Shown: piece after piece, positions 31,525 to 41,075 of the stretch
How positions within the stretch are numbered: position 1 is the first letter of the stretch
Layout: each line of letters starts with the position of its first letter
Source of the DNA: Prorocentrum cordatum
Lineage: Eukaryota; Sar; Dinophyceae; Prorocentrales; Prorocentraceae
Assembly: GCA_963575745.1 (NCBI GenBank)
Contig: CAUYUJ010019337.1
Coordinates: forward strand, 568,287 to 632,286
Direction of reading: 5' to 3'
DNA length: 64,000 nucleotides
The notes under the pieces: model-generated
The model's database searches: none
What the model was told of the DNA's origin: nothing
Seen by the model: only the letters and a program-made list of their open reading frames with translations
Translations under genes and position numbers: made by a program

Positions 31525-32172
31525 TCAGAGGTTCAAGGTACTGAAAGAAAGGACCGTGGCGCGCCGGCGGCTGGGCCGCGACGTGCTCAGGAACCCAAGC
31601 AGGGGCACTACCCGGGCGGCTGTTTCAAAGGTTTGACCTGAAGCAGCCAAGAGAATGTGCTGATTATGTGTTACCCATTTGCGCTCCAGCTTCAAATTGT
31701 TGCTTATGTTCGTCATTACATCCGTCGAAGCTCTCCGTTGTCGCTGTATTCGCTCGCCAACACAGCGATCATGCGCCCAAGGCAGCGTCTCATGATCGAC
31801 AACATGCAACACAATGTCATTGTTCCACAGCGAGTCTCGAATGATCCTGTGTCTGACTGACTGAAGCAAATAATCATGGGCAACCATGTACTTATACTTC
31901 ACTGGATTATTGCACGAGGGGCAACGGCCAAAACCAGTCCGCACCCAGTGTAATCCAGCACAGAGGAACCAACCGCCGTCCTCCCAGGGAACAGACTGAA
32001 TGAATGCGTCTGCCCTACCAGGCAACGTATGCCTATATTCTGGGAGCAACGTCAAAGTCTCGTCAGTGTGAATCCAACCGAGCATCGAGGTGTTATCAAA
32101 ATTTAACTCATATGAGGTCCAATCCTGATTAAAACACTTGACCACGACATTCGCTTTTCGTCTTGGTCCCAC
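31525..32172 (-). CDS. Cargo ORF of unknown function, 215 codons
   Basis: Contains 'NVVVKCFNQDWTSYELNFDN', 'LGWIHTDETLTLLPEYRHTL', 'GWFLCAGLHWVRTGFGRCPS' with a following C-x2-C pair ('CPSC'), and 'YMVAHDYLLQSVRHRIIRDS'. It looks folded and possibly zinc-binding, with no family assigned. The C-terminal 30 residues are basic and low complexity. Confidence 0.45.
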   Translation of the reverse strand: MGPRRKANVVVKCFNQDWTSYELNFDNTSMLGWIHTDETLTLLPEYRHTLPGRADAFIQSVPWEDGGWFLCAGLHWVRTGFGRCPSCNNPVKYKYMVAHDYLLQSVRHRIIRDSLWNNDIVLHVVDHETLPWAHDRCVGERIQRQRRASTDVMTNISNNLKLERKWVTHNQHILLAASGQTFETAARVVPLLGFLSTSRPSRRRATVLSFSTLNL

Positions 32173-32849
32173 CAGTCGTTGACTTTGACAAGAGTGACAG
32201 CTTTGTCGATGTCAGTGAACCTCGGCACCTCACGGGACACGAGAGTCCCGTCTTGGCAGACCCGGTACGAAAAGCGAGTGAGCACACGGCAATTCAGAAC
32301 AATAACTAATGGCCAGGAATCTCGGTGAGTTGGAAGCTGGTCCCACAGACGGACTGTGTCCACTGCGGGCCATGCTCCAAACAATGGAGGCTCTCCCGGC
32401 TGTGGGTCTTTACCCATGGCATGGTGCTTCTTCACAGGAGCAGGCTCTCCATTCCTTCGCTGGCTTAGCCAGGAGGGAAAATGGTCTGGGCTTTGCATGT
32501 TCGGATCCTTCTTGGTCGGAAGAAGCTTCAATAATTCGTAGTCAGCCTCGAGGCAAAGCCCTGAGGCGCTTTTTGGGAACTGAATTTCATCGGCCATGGA
32601 TTCCACCAACGTCTCCATGTCAGTGATATGGAGAAGGGGCCCATGACACCTGGCTAGGCCAGGGTCATAGGGCACGCACATCCTCAGTTGAGGCAACAAA
32701 CGTGGAACGCCCCTGGCACGCTCGATTGAAAACAGGAATGGGGCATTTAGCCCGCTCGCCCCCTTGAAGGGGCCAGGCTTTGAAGTCACGCCACCGTTTG
32801 TGAACGACCGTCTCACTGATATTGGCAGCGCCTTCAGGGAGCACACCAA
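32103..32849 (-). pseudogene. Cargo ORF continuing the 193-codon protein
   Basis: 248 codons. The first 40 overlap the previous frame; the rest includes 'PLLHITDMETLVESMADEIQ', 'AWPAVDTVRLWDQLPTHRDS', 'WPLVIVLNCRVLTRFSYRVC' and 'DIDKAVTLVKVNDWWDQDEK'. It is probably one protein with its neighbours, split by indels near 32,730 and 32,150. No domain recognised. Confidence 0.4.
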
Positions 32850-33246
32850 GGACTTCCACGGTCCCCGGCTGCAACGCGGCTAGGCCGTGCACAGCAAGGG
32901 CGCATGTTTGGCATTTAAACCCATCCTCGTCCATCTTCTCGACCAGGTCCCCAAAGTAGACCCAGCCTGCCAAGGACCTCGCATAATCAGAAAAATGTCT
33001 CGCGAGATACGTCGCGAAATCACCGATGCGCTTAGCAAACCCATATACTCGACAACTTTGGGGTCGCCAAAATTCCGCGCAGCCTAGGGCCGCCGCATTC
33101 CCACGGTCAGTGACCCCCACAACCAACGGGGTCAAGACCTTAAACGACTGAAGATCAAATCCGCTGGGAACATCAGAGTGAAATTCAGCACGGAGAACAT
33201 CTCGCACCTGCTCAAAAGTGCCCATGTCTACGGAAAGCTCGCCCAA
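32665..33246 (-). CDS. Cargo ORF of unknown function, 193 codons
   Basis: A compact, folded-looking protein: 'TFEQVRDVLRAEFHSDVPSG', 'LTPLVVGVTDRGNAAALGCA', 'RVYGFAKRIGDFATYLARHF', 'AGWVYFGDLVEKMDEDGFKC', 'CQTCALAVHGLAALQPGTVE'. A C-x2-C pair is present. No family recognised. It shifts into the next frame near 32,730. Confidence 0.45.
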   Translation of the reverse strand: MGELSVDMGTFEQVRDVLRAEFHSDVPSGFDLQSFKVLTPLVVGVTDRGNAAALGCAEFWRPQSCRVYGFAKRIGDFATYLARHFSDYARSLAGWVYFGDLVEKMDEDGFKCQTCALAVHGLAALQPGTVEVLGVLPEGAANISETVVHKRWRDFKAWPLQGGERAKCPIPVFNRACQGRSTFVASTEDVRAL

Positions 33247-34130
33247 TAGTGCGAATATGGGATATTCAACGAGCCCCGCAATGTGTTTGAGCGTACGCAG
33301 AGAAACTCAGCCGCGTTATGTCCACTCGAAGCGACGGCTGGTGGAGATGCCTTTGCAGCGGGCGCAGCCTCCTCATCAGAAGAGCTCGGAACATCTTCGG
33401 TAGGGGACGATTCGGCAACCTCATGAGGCGCAGCGTGTGACGCAGCAGCAGCGCCCGAATCGACCATCATCTGGTCTCCCTGCGTCGGTGTGGTCTCCGC
33501 TCTGGCTGGGCCAGGCGGAGGCTTAGGTGCGCTCGCCGCCACGGCTGGGCCGGAATGCGGCGCAGGGGGAGTAGGCAGCCTGTTTCCATCTGCAAAAGAT
33601 TCGCCTTCAGTGCGAGGCTGTGAACGCTTGCTCTTGGCGGCGATCACAGGAGTAGGAACGAAATCTGGTGTTAGACTCTGGATCTGTTCTGCAATAGTGG
33701 CTGCAAACTTCTTCCCTGAATCCGAGTATGTTCCTGGCTCGTGTTTCCCCTTTCTCTCAGCCAGCTCGCATCCTCTTTGCTGCGTCAACAAGTATTTCCT
33801 TCTCCTGCAAATTATCCGGATCCTCGGTAACCGTCGGCTGGTCAGCAACTGCACGATGCCATTGAAGGAAGAAATCGCGCTCGTTCTTGAGCGCGTTACG
33901 TGCTTGCGCGCCTTCGAAGTGGCGATGTGAGATGCATTTGATGGCTCGGACAATATTGGACGCAGCGTCTTCTCCATCTGGGGGCAGGGACTCCTCTGAC
34001 GAGGGATCTCCGTCCGTCTGATTCGGGAGAGGCGCCGCAGGAGTGTCCGGCCTTTCACTGCCTCCGGGGCGATCAGAGCCCACATCCTCGGCAATCTTGG
34101 CGTCTGTCTCAATTGCCACAGCCTTTGCAA
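33228..34130 (-). pseudogene. Cargo frame following the YHGTS protein
   Basis: 300 codons. The first 120 overlap the preceding protein in another frame and are probably a shadow. From about residue 125 ('CELAERKGKHEPGTYSDSGK', 'KFAATIAEQIQSLTPDFVPT') it reads as genuine continuation, then Ala/Pro-rich disorder, ending 'RGSLNIPYSHYWASFP' just after the next frame begins. Confidence 0.4.
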
Positions 34131-36042
34131 CGGAGCTGTCGGCCCGCGCAGCCGGGTTCATCCAAGCACTGCCTCGGGCTGGCTGGGAAGGCCCCGGATA
34201 AGCTTTAAAATGCCGTTGCTGCGGCGCCGCCTTGGGCGTGGCATCAGCTTGCTGAAGTCTGCGGTCGGCGAACGGCGAACGCTCAACGCCCCACCTCTCG
34301 GCCCGGGGAGGGGGCTCAGGCGCGCGGAGACTTGGTGACCAAGTCGGCTTACTTGGAGGCGCAGGCCAAGCCTGGGACTGGCCTTTCGCCGTCTCTGAGC
34401 CCGCCGGCTTGGCCGGTGGCTGCGCAGCCTTGGGCGCAGCATCAGCGGGCCTCGCCGACGTTCTCTCCCCAGTAATCTCGCTGCCGGCCGGACGAACGGA
34501 AGGGTCGTCAGCTCCAGTGTCAAGGCGAGCCACCTTAGCCTGCGGAGGCTTCGGCGCTCGTGCATCTGGACTCGGATTAAATGGGGGCGGAGGCTTCTTC
34601 GGCACATCGTCCTCCGGCCTAAGCGGAGGTGAATCCTTCATCGGCGCAACGTTCGGCGATTTGGCCGGAGGCGGCGCCATCGTCCTATTACATGGTGGCG
34701 GAGGCTTCTTAGGCACATCGTCCGCTGTCCTAACCGGCGACGGCGCCTCCCTCGGCGGGGGAGGAGGCACGGGCACATTCGCAATTCCATCTGCTTTGGG
34801 AGGAGGAGGCACAGCCTCCGCCACGGCCTTGCCAGGCGGCGACTGGGGCGCTCTCTCGACCTGGGACACAGGCTGTCCCAAAGGTGGAAAGTTCTCGGCA
34901 TCAAGCGAAAAAGACGCATCGGACGGCTTTGCCGCCGGCGCCTGCACCCAAACACCCGTTGACGACTTGGCTTCGCCCTCCTCTTCACTCTTCCTGTTGG
35001 CCAAGACAAGCGCCTTGGCTGGTTCCGAGGCCTCGTCTTTGTGTAACGGATTGATCTTAGTGAGTCTGACTCCTTTACCCTGGAGCCATGGCCACATGTC
35101 ATCAACCTCACTACGATGCTCATGGTAAGAACTTCGATCCTTCTGCCAAACAATGGACCCTAAATTTGGGGCCCAATGACTCTGTGCCTCCCGGACTTGG
35201 TCCGTGGCAGCCTCTCTCTCATTGTCGCGATAGCGCTCGACCCCGAAGTCTTGCTCCAAGGGCCATCCATTTTGTCCGGCGACATGTTGCAAGAAGGCAT
35301 AAGCCGGAGTGGCATGAAGTGCCGCAGGAGTCCAATGGTAGAGGCGAAGCTCATATAACACCATCTGGGATGGTTCACTGACAAACTCATCGGGCGAGCC
35401 CTTGATGCATATAGGCTGCGCATAGAAAACGACGTTCGCAATTACCCAGATGCCATCTCCAAAAGTCTCATCCGCAACAGAATATACAGCATGCGTGGAA
35501 GGATTATTGGTACAAGGAAAAGAATACACACAAACCTTTTTCTGCTTAATACCTCCGTAGAGAGGATCCGACGTAAGCAACTGATGGCCCTCCAAAATCG
35601 ACTGGACAGCGGTCACAGACGTACCATGATATTGTCTGCTCCAGCCTGAGGACGGGTCTTGGACCTCCCCACGCTTTTCCTCCGTTACGTAGAAGGGCAA
35701 AGTGAGCTGTACGCAGCGATGGTTGCCCGCCCTGCGGGTCTTCGTCGACAACTTCGCCCAATTCAGGCGATCAGCAACGGTAGCCTGTGGGTCTTCGCGT
35801 GACCGATCGGCCTTAATCACAAAGAAACGTGCCCAATTGGGAACCAAATAACTGGCTTCCAAGACCGGGGTCTTCGTGGACGTGCGCAGCATCTGGAAAC
35901 CGAACCACGCCTCTCCAGTGGCGTGAACTTGGATCATGCCTAGCTCTTTGCTGCGGGCCGGATTTTCTCCCTTCGCCACTTGTGCAACACGGCCTTCCTC
36001 CCCTGGGTAGCATTCCCAGGCGTATAGGTCTGTAGAGCTCAC
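33757..36042 (-). CDS. Cargo ORF, ADP-ribosyltransferase-like 'YHGTS' protein, 761 codons
   Basis: The longest frame in the element. Residues about 120-260 contain 'SRQYHGTSVTAVQSILEGHQ', then 'KKVCVYSFPCTNNPSTHAVY', 'ETFGDGIWVIANVVFYAQPI' and 'QMVLYELRLYHWTPAA'. The His-Gly-Thr start, a Tyr-containing strand and a terminal strand in that order resemble the ADP-ribosyltransferase/PARP-like fold, whose catalytic triads begin with His. This is inference from pattern; the third catalytic residue is not certain. Residues about 370-690 are Pro/Ala-rich and disordered with several KKPPPP-type blocks. The C-terminal 60 residues are helical ('HRHFEGAQARNALKNERDFF'). It probably continues into the next frame after a shift near 33,780. 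Confidence 0.5.
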   Translation of the reverse strand: MSSTDLYAWECYPGEEGRVAQVAKGENPARSKELGMIQVHATGEAWFGFQMLRTSTKTPVLEASYLVPNWARFFVIKADRSREDPQATVADRLNWAKLSTKTRRAGNHRCVQLTLPFYVTEEKRGEVQDPSSGWSRQYHGTSVTAVQSILEGHQLLTSDPLYGGIKQKKVCVYSFPCTNNPSTHAVYSVADETFGDGIWVIANVVFYAQPICIKGSPDEFVSEPSQMVLYELRLYHWTPAALHATPAYAFLQHVAGQNGWPLEQDFGVERYRDNEREAATDQVREAQSHWAPNLGSIVWQKDRSSYHEHRSEVDDMWPWLQGKGVRLTKINPLHKDEASEPAKALVLANRKSEEEGEAKSSTGVWVQAPAAKPSDASFSLDAENFPPLGQPVSQVERAPQSPPGKAVAEAVPPPPKADGIANVPVPPPPPREAPSPVRTADDVPKKPPPPCNRTMAPPPAKSPNVAPMKDSPPLRPEDDVPKKPPPPFNPSPDARAPKPPQAKVARLDTGADDPSVRPAGSEITGERTSARPADAAPKAAQPPAKPAGSETAKGQSQAWPAPPSKPTWSPSLRAPEPPPRAERWGVERSPFADRRLQQADATPKAAPQQRHFKAYPGPSQPARGSAWMNPAARADSSVAKAVAIETDAKIAEDVGSDRPGGSERPDTPAAPLPNQTDGDPSSEESLPPDGEDAASNIVRAIKCISHRHFEGAQARNALKNERDFFLQWHRAVADQPTVTEDPDNLQEKEILVDAAKRMRAG

Positions 36043-36718
36043 CGCTCGCTACAGAGAACGGTCGGAAGAAATTATAAAGAACTGGTTCCGTGTTCAGCGC
36101 ACTACTATGGGGCAACTTCTTAACCTTCTGATATAGCTGATGCACCGGCCAATCTTGTTCCCAATCAGCAGGGATATCGGGATTGCCCCCTGCTTTGACG
36201 CGCCGTGGGAATCTGTGCTTACCGCTGAGCTTGGTTCCGCGGCCAACAGGGCATATCAGACGGAGAGCTTCCTCCGCCGCTTCACCAGGCGTCTTAGCGT
36301 CCTGCACGCACTTCGCAGGGGCAAGAGCGGGACCGCGGGACGGCTGGGCCGCCCGCGCCGCAATAACGCCACCCGAGGCGGCAGGGCCGCTGGGCACGGC
36401 AACCAATGCTGCCTTCTTCAACTCCACTACGGCCGGGCGCATATGTTGATCGTTTTGCACTCCTTCATTTGGCAATCGAAGGCGTTTCCCCTTCGGGGGC
36501 AGTCCCGGACAAAAAGGCTGGCATCGCGGCAAGAAATGATGATTATCTTGCCACGGGAAAAAGTCTGCATGTGCATTTCCTCGCTCAAGAAACTCAATGA
36601 ACGCAGCAGAATAATTAGAATGGATTGCCCCGCCCCCTGACCCGTCTTGGACGGCAGGGAACATGATGGGGCCCAAAGGTTTTGCACACGGACGAGCGTT
36701 AAGCACAGACTTGGGCAC
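35813..36718 (-). pseudogene. Cargo ORF, N-terminal part of the YHGTS protein
   Basis: 301 codons. The middle ('WEQDWPVHQLYQKVKKLPHS', 'NTEPVLYNFFRPFSVASGEL') reads as coding sequence that continues, after a shift near 36,050, into the 761-codon frame. The last 80 codons of this frame overlap that protein and are probably a shadow. No domain recognised. Confidence 0.4.
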
Positions 36719-36765
36719 GTTGTTCTCTGTGGGGCTCCACGTCTTGCCAGTACATGACTAGCTCA

Positions 36766-38400
36766 TCAATGGTAGCCTCTTCCATCGTATACCCATCGGC
36801 TCTTTTCTTCGTCGATGGGGCACCCCCCCTGCACGGCTGGGCCGCCGGAGGGTTGGCAAAAGAACAATACGGCGAGTTTAGAGGCCTTGAACATGTGCTC
36901 AACGCACATCTCGGCCGCCTTAGCTTTCACCATCTGTCCGTCCCTGTCCACCTTATAGTCACTATGTTCCGACAGCAAGTGATAAAAATCTCGTTGTGGG
37001 TGCTGCAGTTTGCGATAAAGGCAAGCACCGTCAAGAATCATGATGCGCGGAAATGTTCCCGCGGCTTTGTAGTCTTCAATCTGACGGTTCATTCGAGCCC
37101 GGACCAGGGTGGCAACGTCGTCCCAGAGACGGTTAACGCAGCCTCTGTCTGACCTCCAGCACCTGTGGTCACCGCCAATGTACATGATCTCATTCGCTCC
37201 ATCAGGCGAGCGAGTGACTGCTTCGTCCACAAGGCGTTCGGCTGCTCCCACCATTACTCGGAGGGCTCCAGCGAACAGGGTTGGATTTTCCCCCCGCTTC
37301 CCCTCCGCGCAAACTCCAAGCAAGTCACCTGTCGAACTATCAGCAATGTCGTTAAAGATGCAAAATATGAAACGCACCGGCGTAAGAATCCATTTCTGAT
37401 AGTACTGGTGCTCTGACCATTTGTGGTTGCGCGCCGCTTCCCGAAGATCGGGAGCCACGCGGCCACTCATGATCTTAGAGGACATGCCACGAACGTGATC
37501 TTGCATAAAGCATTGAGGGAAATGACTATTCGTGGCTTTCCCGGACGCATTCCGAAACGCGATCGTAGAATCAAAAACAATATGTATGGAGCAAGACCCA
37601 AATTTGCATTGCTGACAAATCATCAAGCACAAAGGATGGAAAAAGTCCTTCATAGATTTGCCTGTGGCCATCATGGCCGCAATGTCCTCGCCAACAAAAG
37701 GAATCCATGAATGCCCATTCTTGCGAGCAATCTCGGTTATAGCCTGACACTTCTCAAGGAACGACAATTTGCATGCCCAGGCCCTCAACCGAGGATCTGC
37801 AATATCAACATAAAGCTGAAGAATCTCGGACACTCGAGAGTCCCATTCGTGTGATGGAGGCTTGGGGTCCGCAGCAAACTCTCCCTTAATCCAATGGTAG
37901 TCGAGGACGTTCCAAGGGCCCCGCCCAAGGTAGGGCGGGCCATTTCCCTCGTCACCCACTGCCGTCGATCTCGCATCCGGGCGCCCACCTCCGCCGCCGC
38001 CCCCAGGGGGGTTACCGGACGGCGGAGGGTTTCCAGCGGGGGAGCCGCCTGGGCCGGACGGGGCGCCTCCACCACTGGCTGGGCCGGGAGGAGAGCCGCC
38101 GCCCGCCCCGCCATCGGCTTGGCCGGGCGGGGCAGCCGGATTCGAGGCCGACCCGGCGGATGATCCGCCGGCCGCCTGCCGACCAGCTCCCGGGTTGCTC
38201 AAAAGCTTCTGTGGGGCAGATCTAGCCGAAGGATGCGCCATGGCAATGTTCGCTCGGCAGCTTGCCGAACCGACTGGGTCGGTCGACATCTCCGCTCCCA
38301 AGCGCGGCCTTTTCGGCGCCTTGGCGGGACCCTCCTCTCTGTAGTTGGGAGGGCCCTCAGAGGGCGCCTCAAGGCGTCGCTGTTCAAGACCTTCGGGCAT
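36766..38400 (-). CDS. Cargo ORF of unknown function, 544 codons
   Basis: Residues 1-140 are disordered, with a Gly/Pro/Ala-rich tract. Residues about 145-540 look folded: 'VDIADPRLRAWACKLSFLEK', 'VRFIFCIFNDIAD', 'EIMYIGGDHRCWRSDRGCVN', 'FPRIMILDGACLY'. The alternating hydrophobic strands followed by 'GGD' and 'LDG' give a weak suggestion of an SGNH-hydrolase or Rossmann-like fold, but I cannot name a family. It is the longest uninterrupted folded-looking frame of the cargo. The upstream frame stays open past the first Met, so the start is uncertain. It shares the phrase 'STDPVGSASC' with 'STDPVSSGAI' in the protease upstream linker (near 47,280). Confidence 0.5.
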   Translation of the reverse strand: MPEGLEQRRLEAPSEGPPNYREEGPAKAPKRPRLGAEMSTDPVGSASCRANIAMAHPSARSAPQKLLSNPGAGRQAAGGSSAGSASNPAAPPGQADGGAGGGSPPGPASGGGAPSGPGGSPAGNPPPSGNPPGGGGGGGRPDARSTAVGDEGNGPPYLGRGPWNVLDYHWIKGEFAADPKPPSHEWDSRVSEILQLYVDIADPRLRAWACKLSFLEKCQAITEIARKNGHSWIPFVGEDIAAMMATGKSMKDFFHPLCLMICQQCKFGSCSIHIVFDSTIAFRNASGKATNSHFPQCFMQDHVRGMSSKIMSGRVAPDLREAARNHKWSEHQYYQKWILTPVRFIFCIFNDIADSSTGDLLGVCAEGKRGENPTLFAGALRVMVGAAERLVDEAVTRSPDGANEIMYIGGDHRCWRSDRGCVNRLWDDVATLVRARMNRQIEDYKAAGTFPRIMILDGACLYRKLQHPQRDFYHLLSEHSDYKVDRDGQMVKAKAAEMCVEHMFKASKLAVLFFCQPSGGPAVQGGCPIDEEKSRWVYDGRGYH

Positions 38401-38635
38401 AGGTGGCCTTTCTCCAGCAACGACTGGGTCGTGCCGGTCAGCCTCAGCCTCTGCGTCTCGCGGGGGGTGCGGCTTCTCAGTCGAGCCAGCACCGTCTTCA
38501 AGGCCATCACTCGCCAGCCATTCCTTGAAGTCGTAGGGGCGCGTCCATCAAGGAGCTGCCTTACGCCAGGCCACCGCCTGCTGAGGGGAAGACTCAAAAT
38601 AATTGGCTCTGGCTGAATCGGTGAGAGCCTCCTCC

Positions 38636-38949
38636 TCAACAACATGCACAGGCAAGTAACGTCGGCCCTCGGCAACAGGCAGGGCATACATTGCACCCCC
38701 GCCGTCCCCAGCGGCCTTGCCGCGGGGCGGTGCATGCGGCGAAGGGCCTCAAATGTTCAGCCACAAAACGGGAGCACCTTCTGTCTTGCTGCCCCTCACT
38801 GGGACGCTCACAAAGTCGCCGCATATCGTCCTCCGCCGAATGGCTGGGCCAACAGTGGGGCCCACGACCTCTCCCTTTTCGAGAGTTCGGGCAGGACGTC
38901 GAGTCTCCCCCGGTGCGCTCATGCACAACCTGCAGACCAGCTTCGTCAT
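38636..38949 (-). pseudogene. Short Cys-containing frames
   Basis: Two overlapping frames (38,949-38,749 starting 'MTKLVCRLCMSAPGE', and 38,926-38,636) precede the 544-codon ORF. The first is the more protein-like, and its C-x2-C start may be half of a zinc site. Function unknown. Confidence 0.35.
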
Positions 38950-39094
38950 TTCATCAGGGTATTACTGAAAATGAGTACACTCAGGAATCTGGTCAATTTT
39001 TGGGGGAGCACAATCAAAACGGCACGTTGCCTTTCTGTCGAATGTCGCCCAATGGGCGACCCACGGATCTCGTGAGACCCGAGAAACTAGGCGC

Positions 39095-40120
39095 TCACAG
39101 ATCGTCTGGGAGGCGTCGGCCAAATCTGCCTTCAGTGCGGTAACGACTTGGTCGTCCCGCATGTATAATATATCGTGTCTCCACATCGTGAAGCGCTTTC
39201 CGTGCGAACTTAATGTTCCCGGCATAACTAGGCCTGGACCATTCGGTCTTGTCAGGAAAGCAACGAAAGATGGGTCGCTCCTCGCGGGGACTATATTTCC
39301 CCTGTGAAGAAACAGCTGCCCTCTTGGCAGGCATGTTGTCGTCTATAGCATCGAAGGCAGCTCTTTTGCGAGCTGCGATCTCTTCTGCGCGAATCTCAAC
39401 GCCACCCTCCATTTCGATGCCAACATTCATCATGACATCACTCGGACTAAGAGGGTCAGCCGTCTCCCCAGCCAGCTGGGCCGGCGGGGCGACGCCCCCA
39501 CTCGGCTGGGCCGACGGGGGCGCCTTTCGAATCGAATTGGGAGGGGCCTTTCCCTTAGGCCCGATCGGAGGTTTTTCCTCCTCAGGCAACTCAGAGGCGA
39601 GTTCGTACATAATATCATCCGAGCACACCGAAGTCACATCCTCCCCCGATGGCTTAGCCGCTGGGGAGCCCAGCGGTTGACACATGGGTTTGGCCGATGA
39701 CCAATCGGGCGCGCGGGGGCCGCGGCGGGCAAGGCCCGCACAGCCGCAACGAGGCGGCCGCGCGGTCCGAGGGGGAGCCGGCCGCTGGGCAGCCCGCGCA
39801 AGCTCTGGAGACAAAACGGCAGCAGCACATATGGAATCAGAGGATGAGACGGGACGACGACGAGACGACAACATGCGCTCCGCGGCACGAGCAACAACAG
39901 TGTGAACCTGTTTGGCGAAGGCATCCGTGTAATCTTCCGCTGACTCACACTCCCTTCCTCTGGCCTCAACATGTTCATGCGTGCCATCACTCTTGCGCTC
40001 GAGTCCCTCCGTCACGTCGTGAGATGCGGATGCAATCGTCCAGGGTTTTTTCATGAAATTACCCTTGCTGTCCCGCAAATCCATACGCACACCCATGCAA
40101 AGCCGTTTTGACAAATTCAA
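39095..40120 (-). pseudogene. Methyltransferase-like domain C-terminus and disordered extension
   Basis: The first 75 residues ('DLRDSKGNFMKKPWTIASAS', 'DGTHEHVEARGRECESAEDY', 'TDAFAKQVHTVV') continue the methyltransferase-like domain from the overlapping frame. After that come about 150 residues of Ala/Pro/Ser-rich sequence, then 'IEMEGGVEIRAEEIAARKRA' and a basic region. Another frame (39,225-38,962, 'QTICERLVSRVSRDPWVAHW') may carry the true continuation. Confidence 0.5.
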
Positions 40121-41075
40121 ACTCTCTCATGAACTCTTTCACCTGGGGATCCCTCCAATAATTACACTGAGTCGGCCGTTCAAGGCATACAGTACCCCCC
40201 GCTTTGAGCACAGCACGGGCAATCTCGCAGAAATTCCAAAACAGATACCTGAAGTCTGTCCTAATACCTCGAAGCCTACGCATCGCTCCATGGTTTCCAA
40301 TACGAAAATAATGGGCTTCGTTCACACATTGCCAGGGGGAACCTCCTGCACAAGGCATAGAACCCCATAACGTTATGCGTTTTCCTTTGAACGTCTTTAT
40401 GTCATTCAGAGCCGACCTTCGTCCCTTATCGGTTCTCACATCTTCCCTCTCCGTGTACCGCATTACCTTGCGCGAATTATCGACAAAATTCTTGGGGTTT
40501 CCAATCCAGCTCCGAGGGCCACAACAATATCCTAACAAGAATCGATCCCCGGTCCACTGGGTGGCCGGGGCACAGTCGTCCCGGATCCAGAATTCCGCCC
40601 AGCCAGTCCATCTACTTGGGTGATAGTCGCCATCGCTGGAATCGCCATTCGAAATCTGCTCAAAGGGGTGATGATATCTATTATCTTCGTCGCGCCAACT
40701 ATCCGCACGGTCAATAATCAAACCATGTCGGGTATTGATTGCATAGGTACGACGCCGATCATCTAACCTATCCGGGCCAACCGGGCAATCGGTATTTGCG
40801 GGCGTAAAAGTGACAAGTCTGGGAACGAAGTGCCATCGTTTAAGACTCTGTCCGCGTTGTGACCATTGATCCCTCCTAGTCTGGAAATTAGCAGCAGCAG
40901 CACGCGGAAGGTGAGGAAGAAGAAGGTTGTAAACGAGCACGTCTTCTCCTTGCTCGGTATTAACTGGCTCAAAGCTCGACCCTTCATCACACATCGCTTT
41001 TGACAGATTCGATGTATCAGATTCACTTCCGCTGTCGGTTATGTCAGACATCGTTCTCATCTCAATCTCCTCCAC
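40059..41075 (-). CDS. Class I methyltransferase-like domain, first cargo gene
   Basis: 338 codons. 'FLLGYCCGPRSWIG' (residues 179-192) fits a SAM-binding motif I; 'RYTEREDVRT' (206-215) follows; 'LWGSMPCAGGSPWQ' (236-249) resembles motif IV of cytosine-C5 methyltransferases, where Pro-Cys is catalytic; 'GGTVCLERPTQCNYW' and 'FVKTALHGCAYG' continue the fold. I recognise this combination from dinoflagellate retroelement polyproteins. Retrotransposon-borne cytosine methyltransferases are known in dinoflagellates, but whether this domain methylates DNA is not established, and the motif is not the canonical PCQ. The domain continues in the next frame after a shift near 40,090. It is directly downstream of RNase H. 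Confidence 0.55.
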   Translation of the reverse strand: MEEIEMRTMSDITDSGSESDTSNLSKAMCDEGSSFEPVNTEQGEDVLVYNLLLPHLPRAAAANFQTRRDQWSQRGQSLKRWHFVPRLVTFTPANTDCPVGPDRLDDRRRTYAINTRHGLIIDRADSWRDEDNRYHHPFEQISNGDSSDGDYHPSRWTGWAEFWIRDDCAPATQWTGDRFLLGYCCGPRSWIGNPKNFVDNSRKVMRYTEREDVRTDKGRRSALNDIKTFKGKRITLWGSMPCAGGSPWQCVNEAHYFRIGNHGAMRRLRGIRTDFRYLFWNFCEIARAVLKAGGTVCLERPTQCNYWRDPQVKEFMREFEFVKTALHGCAYGFAGQQG

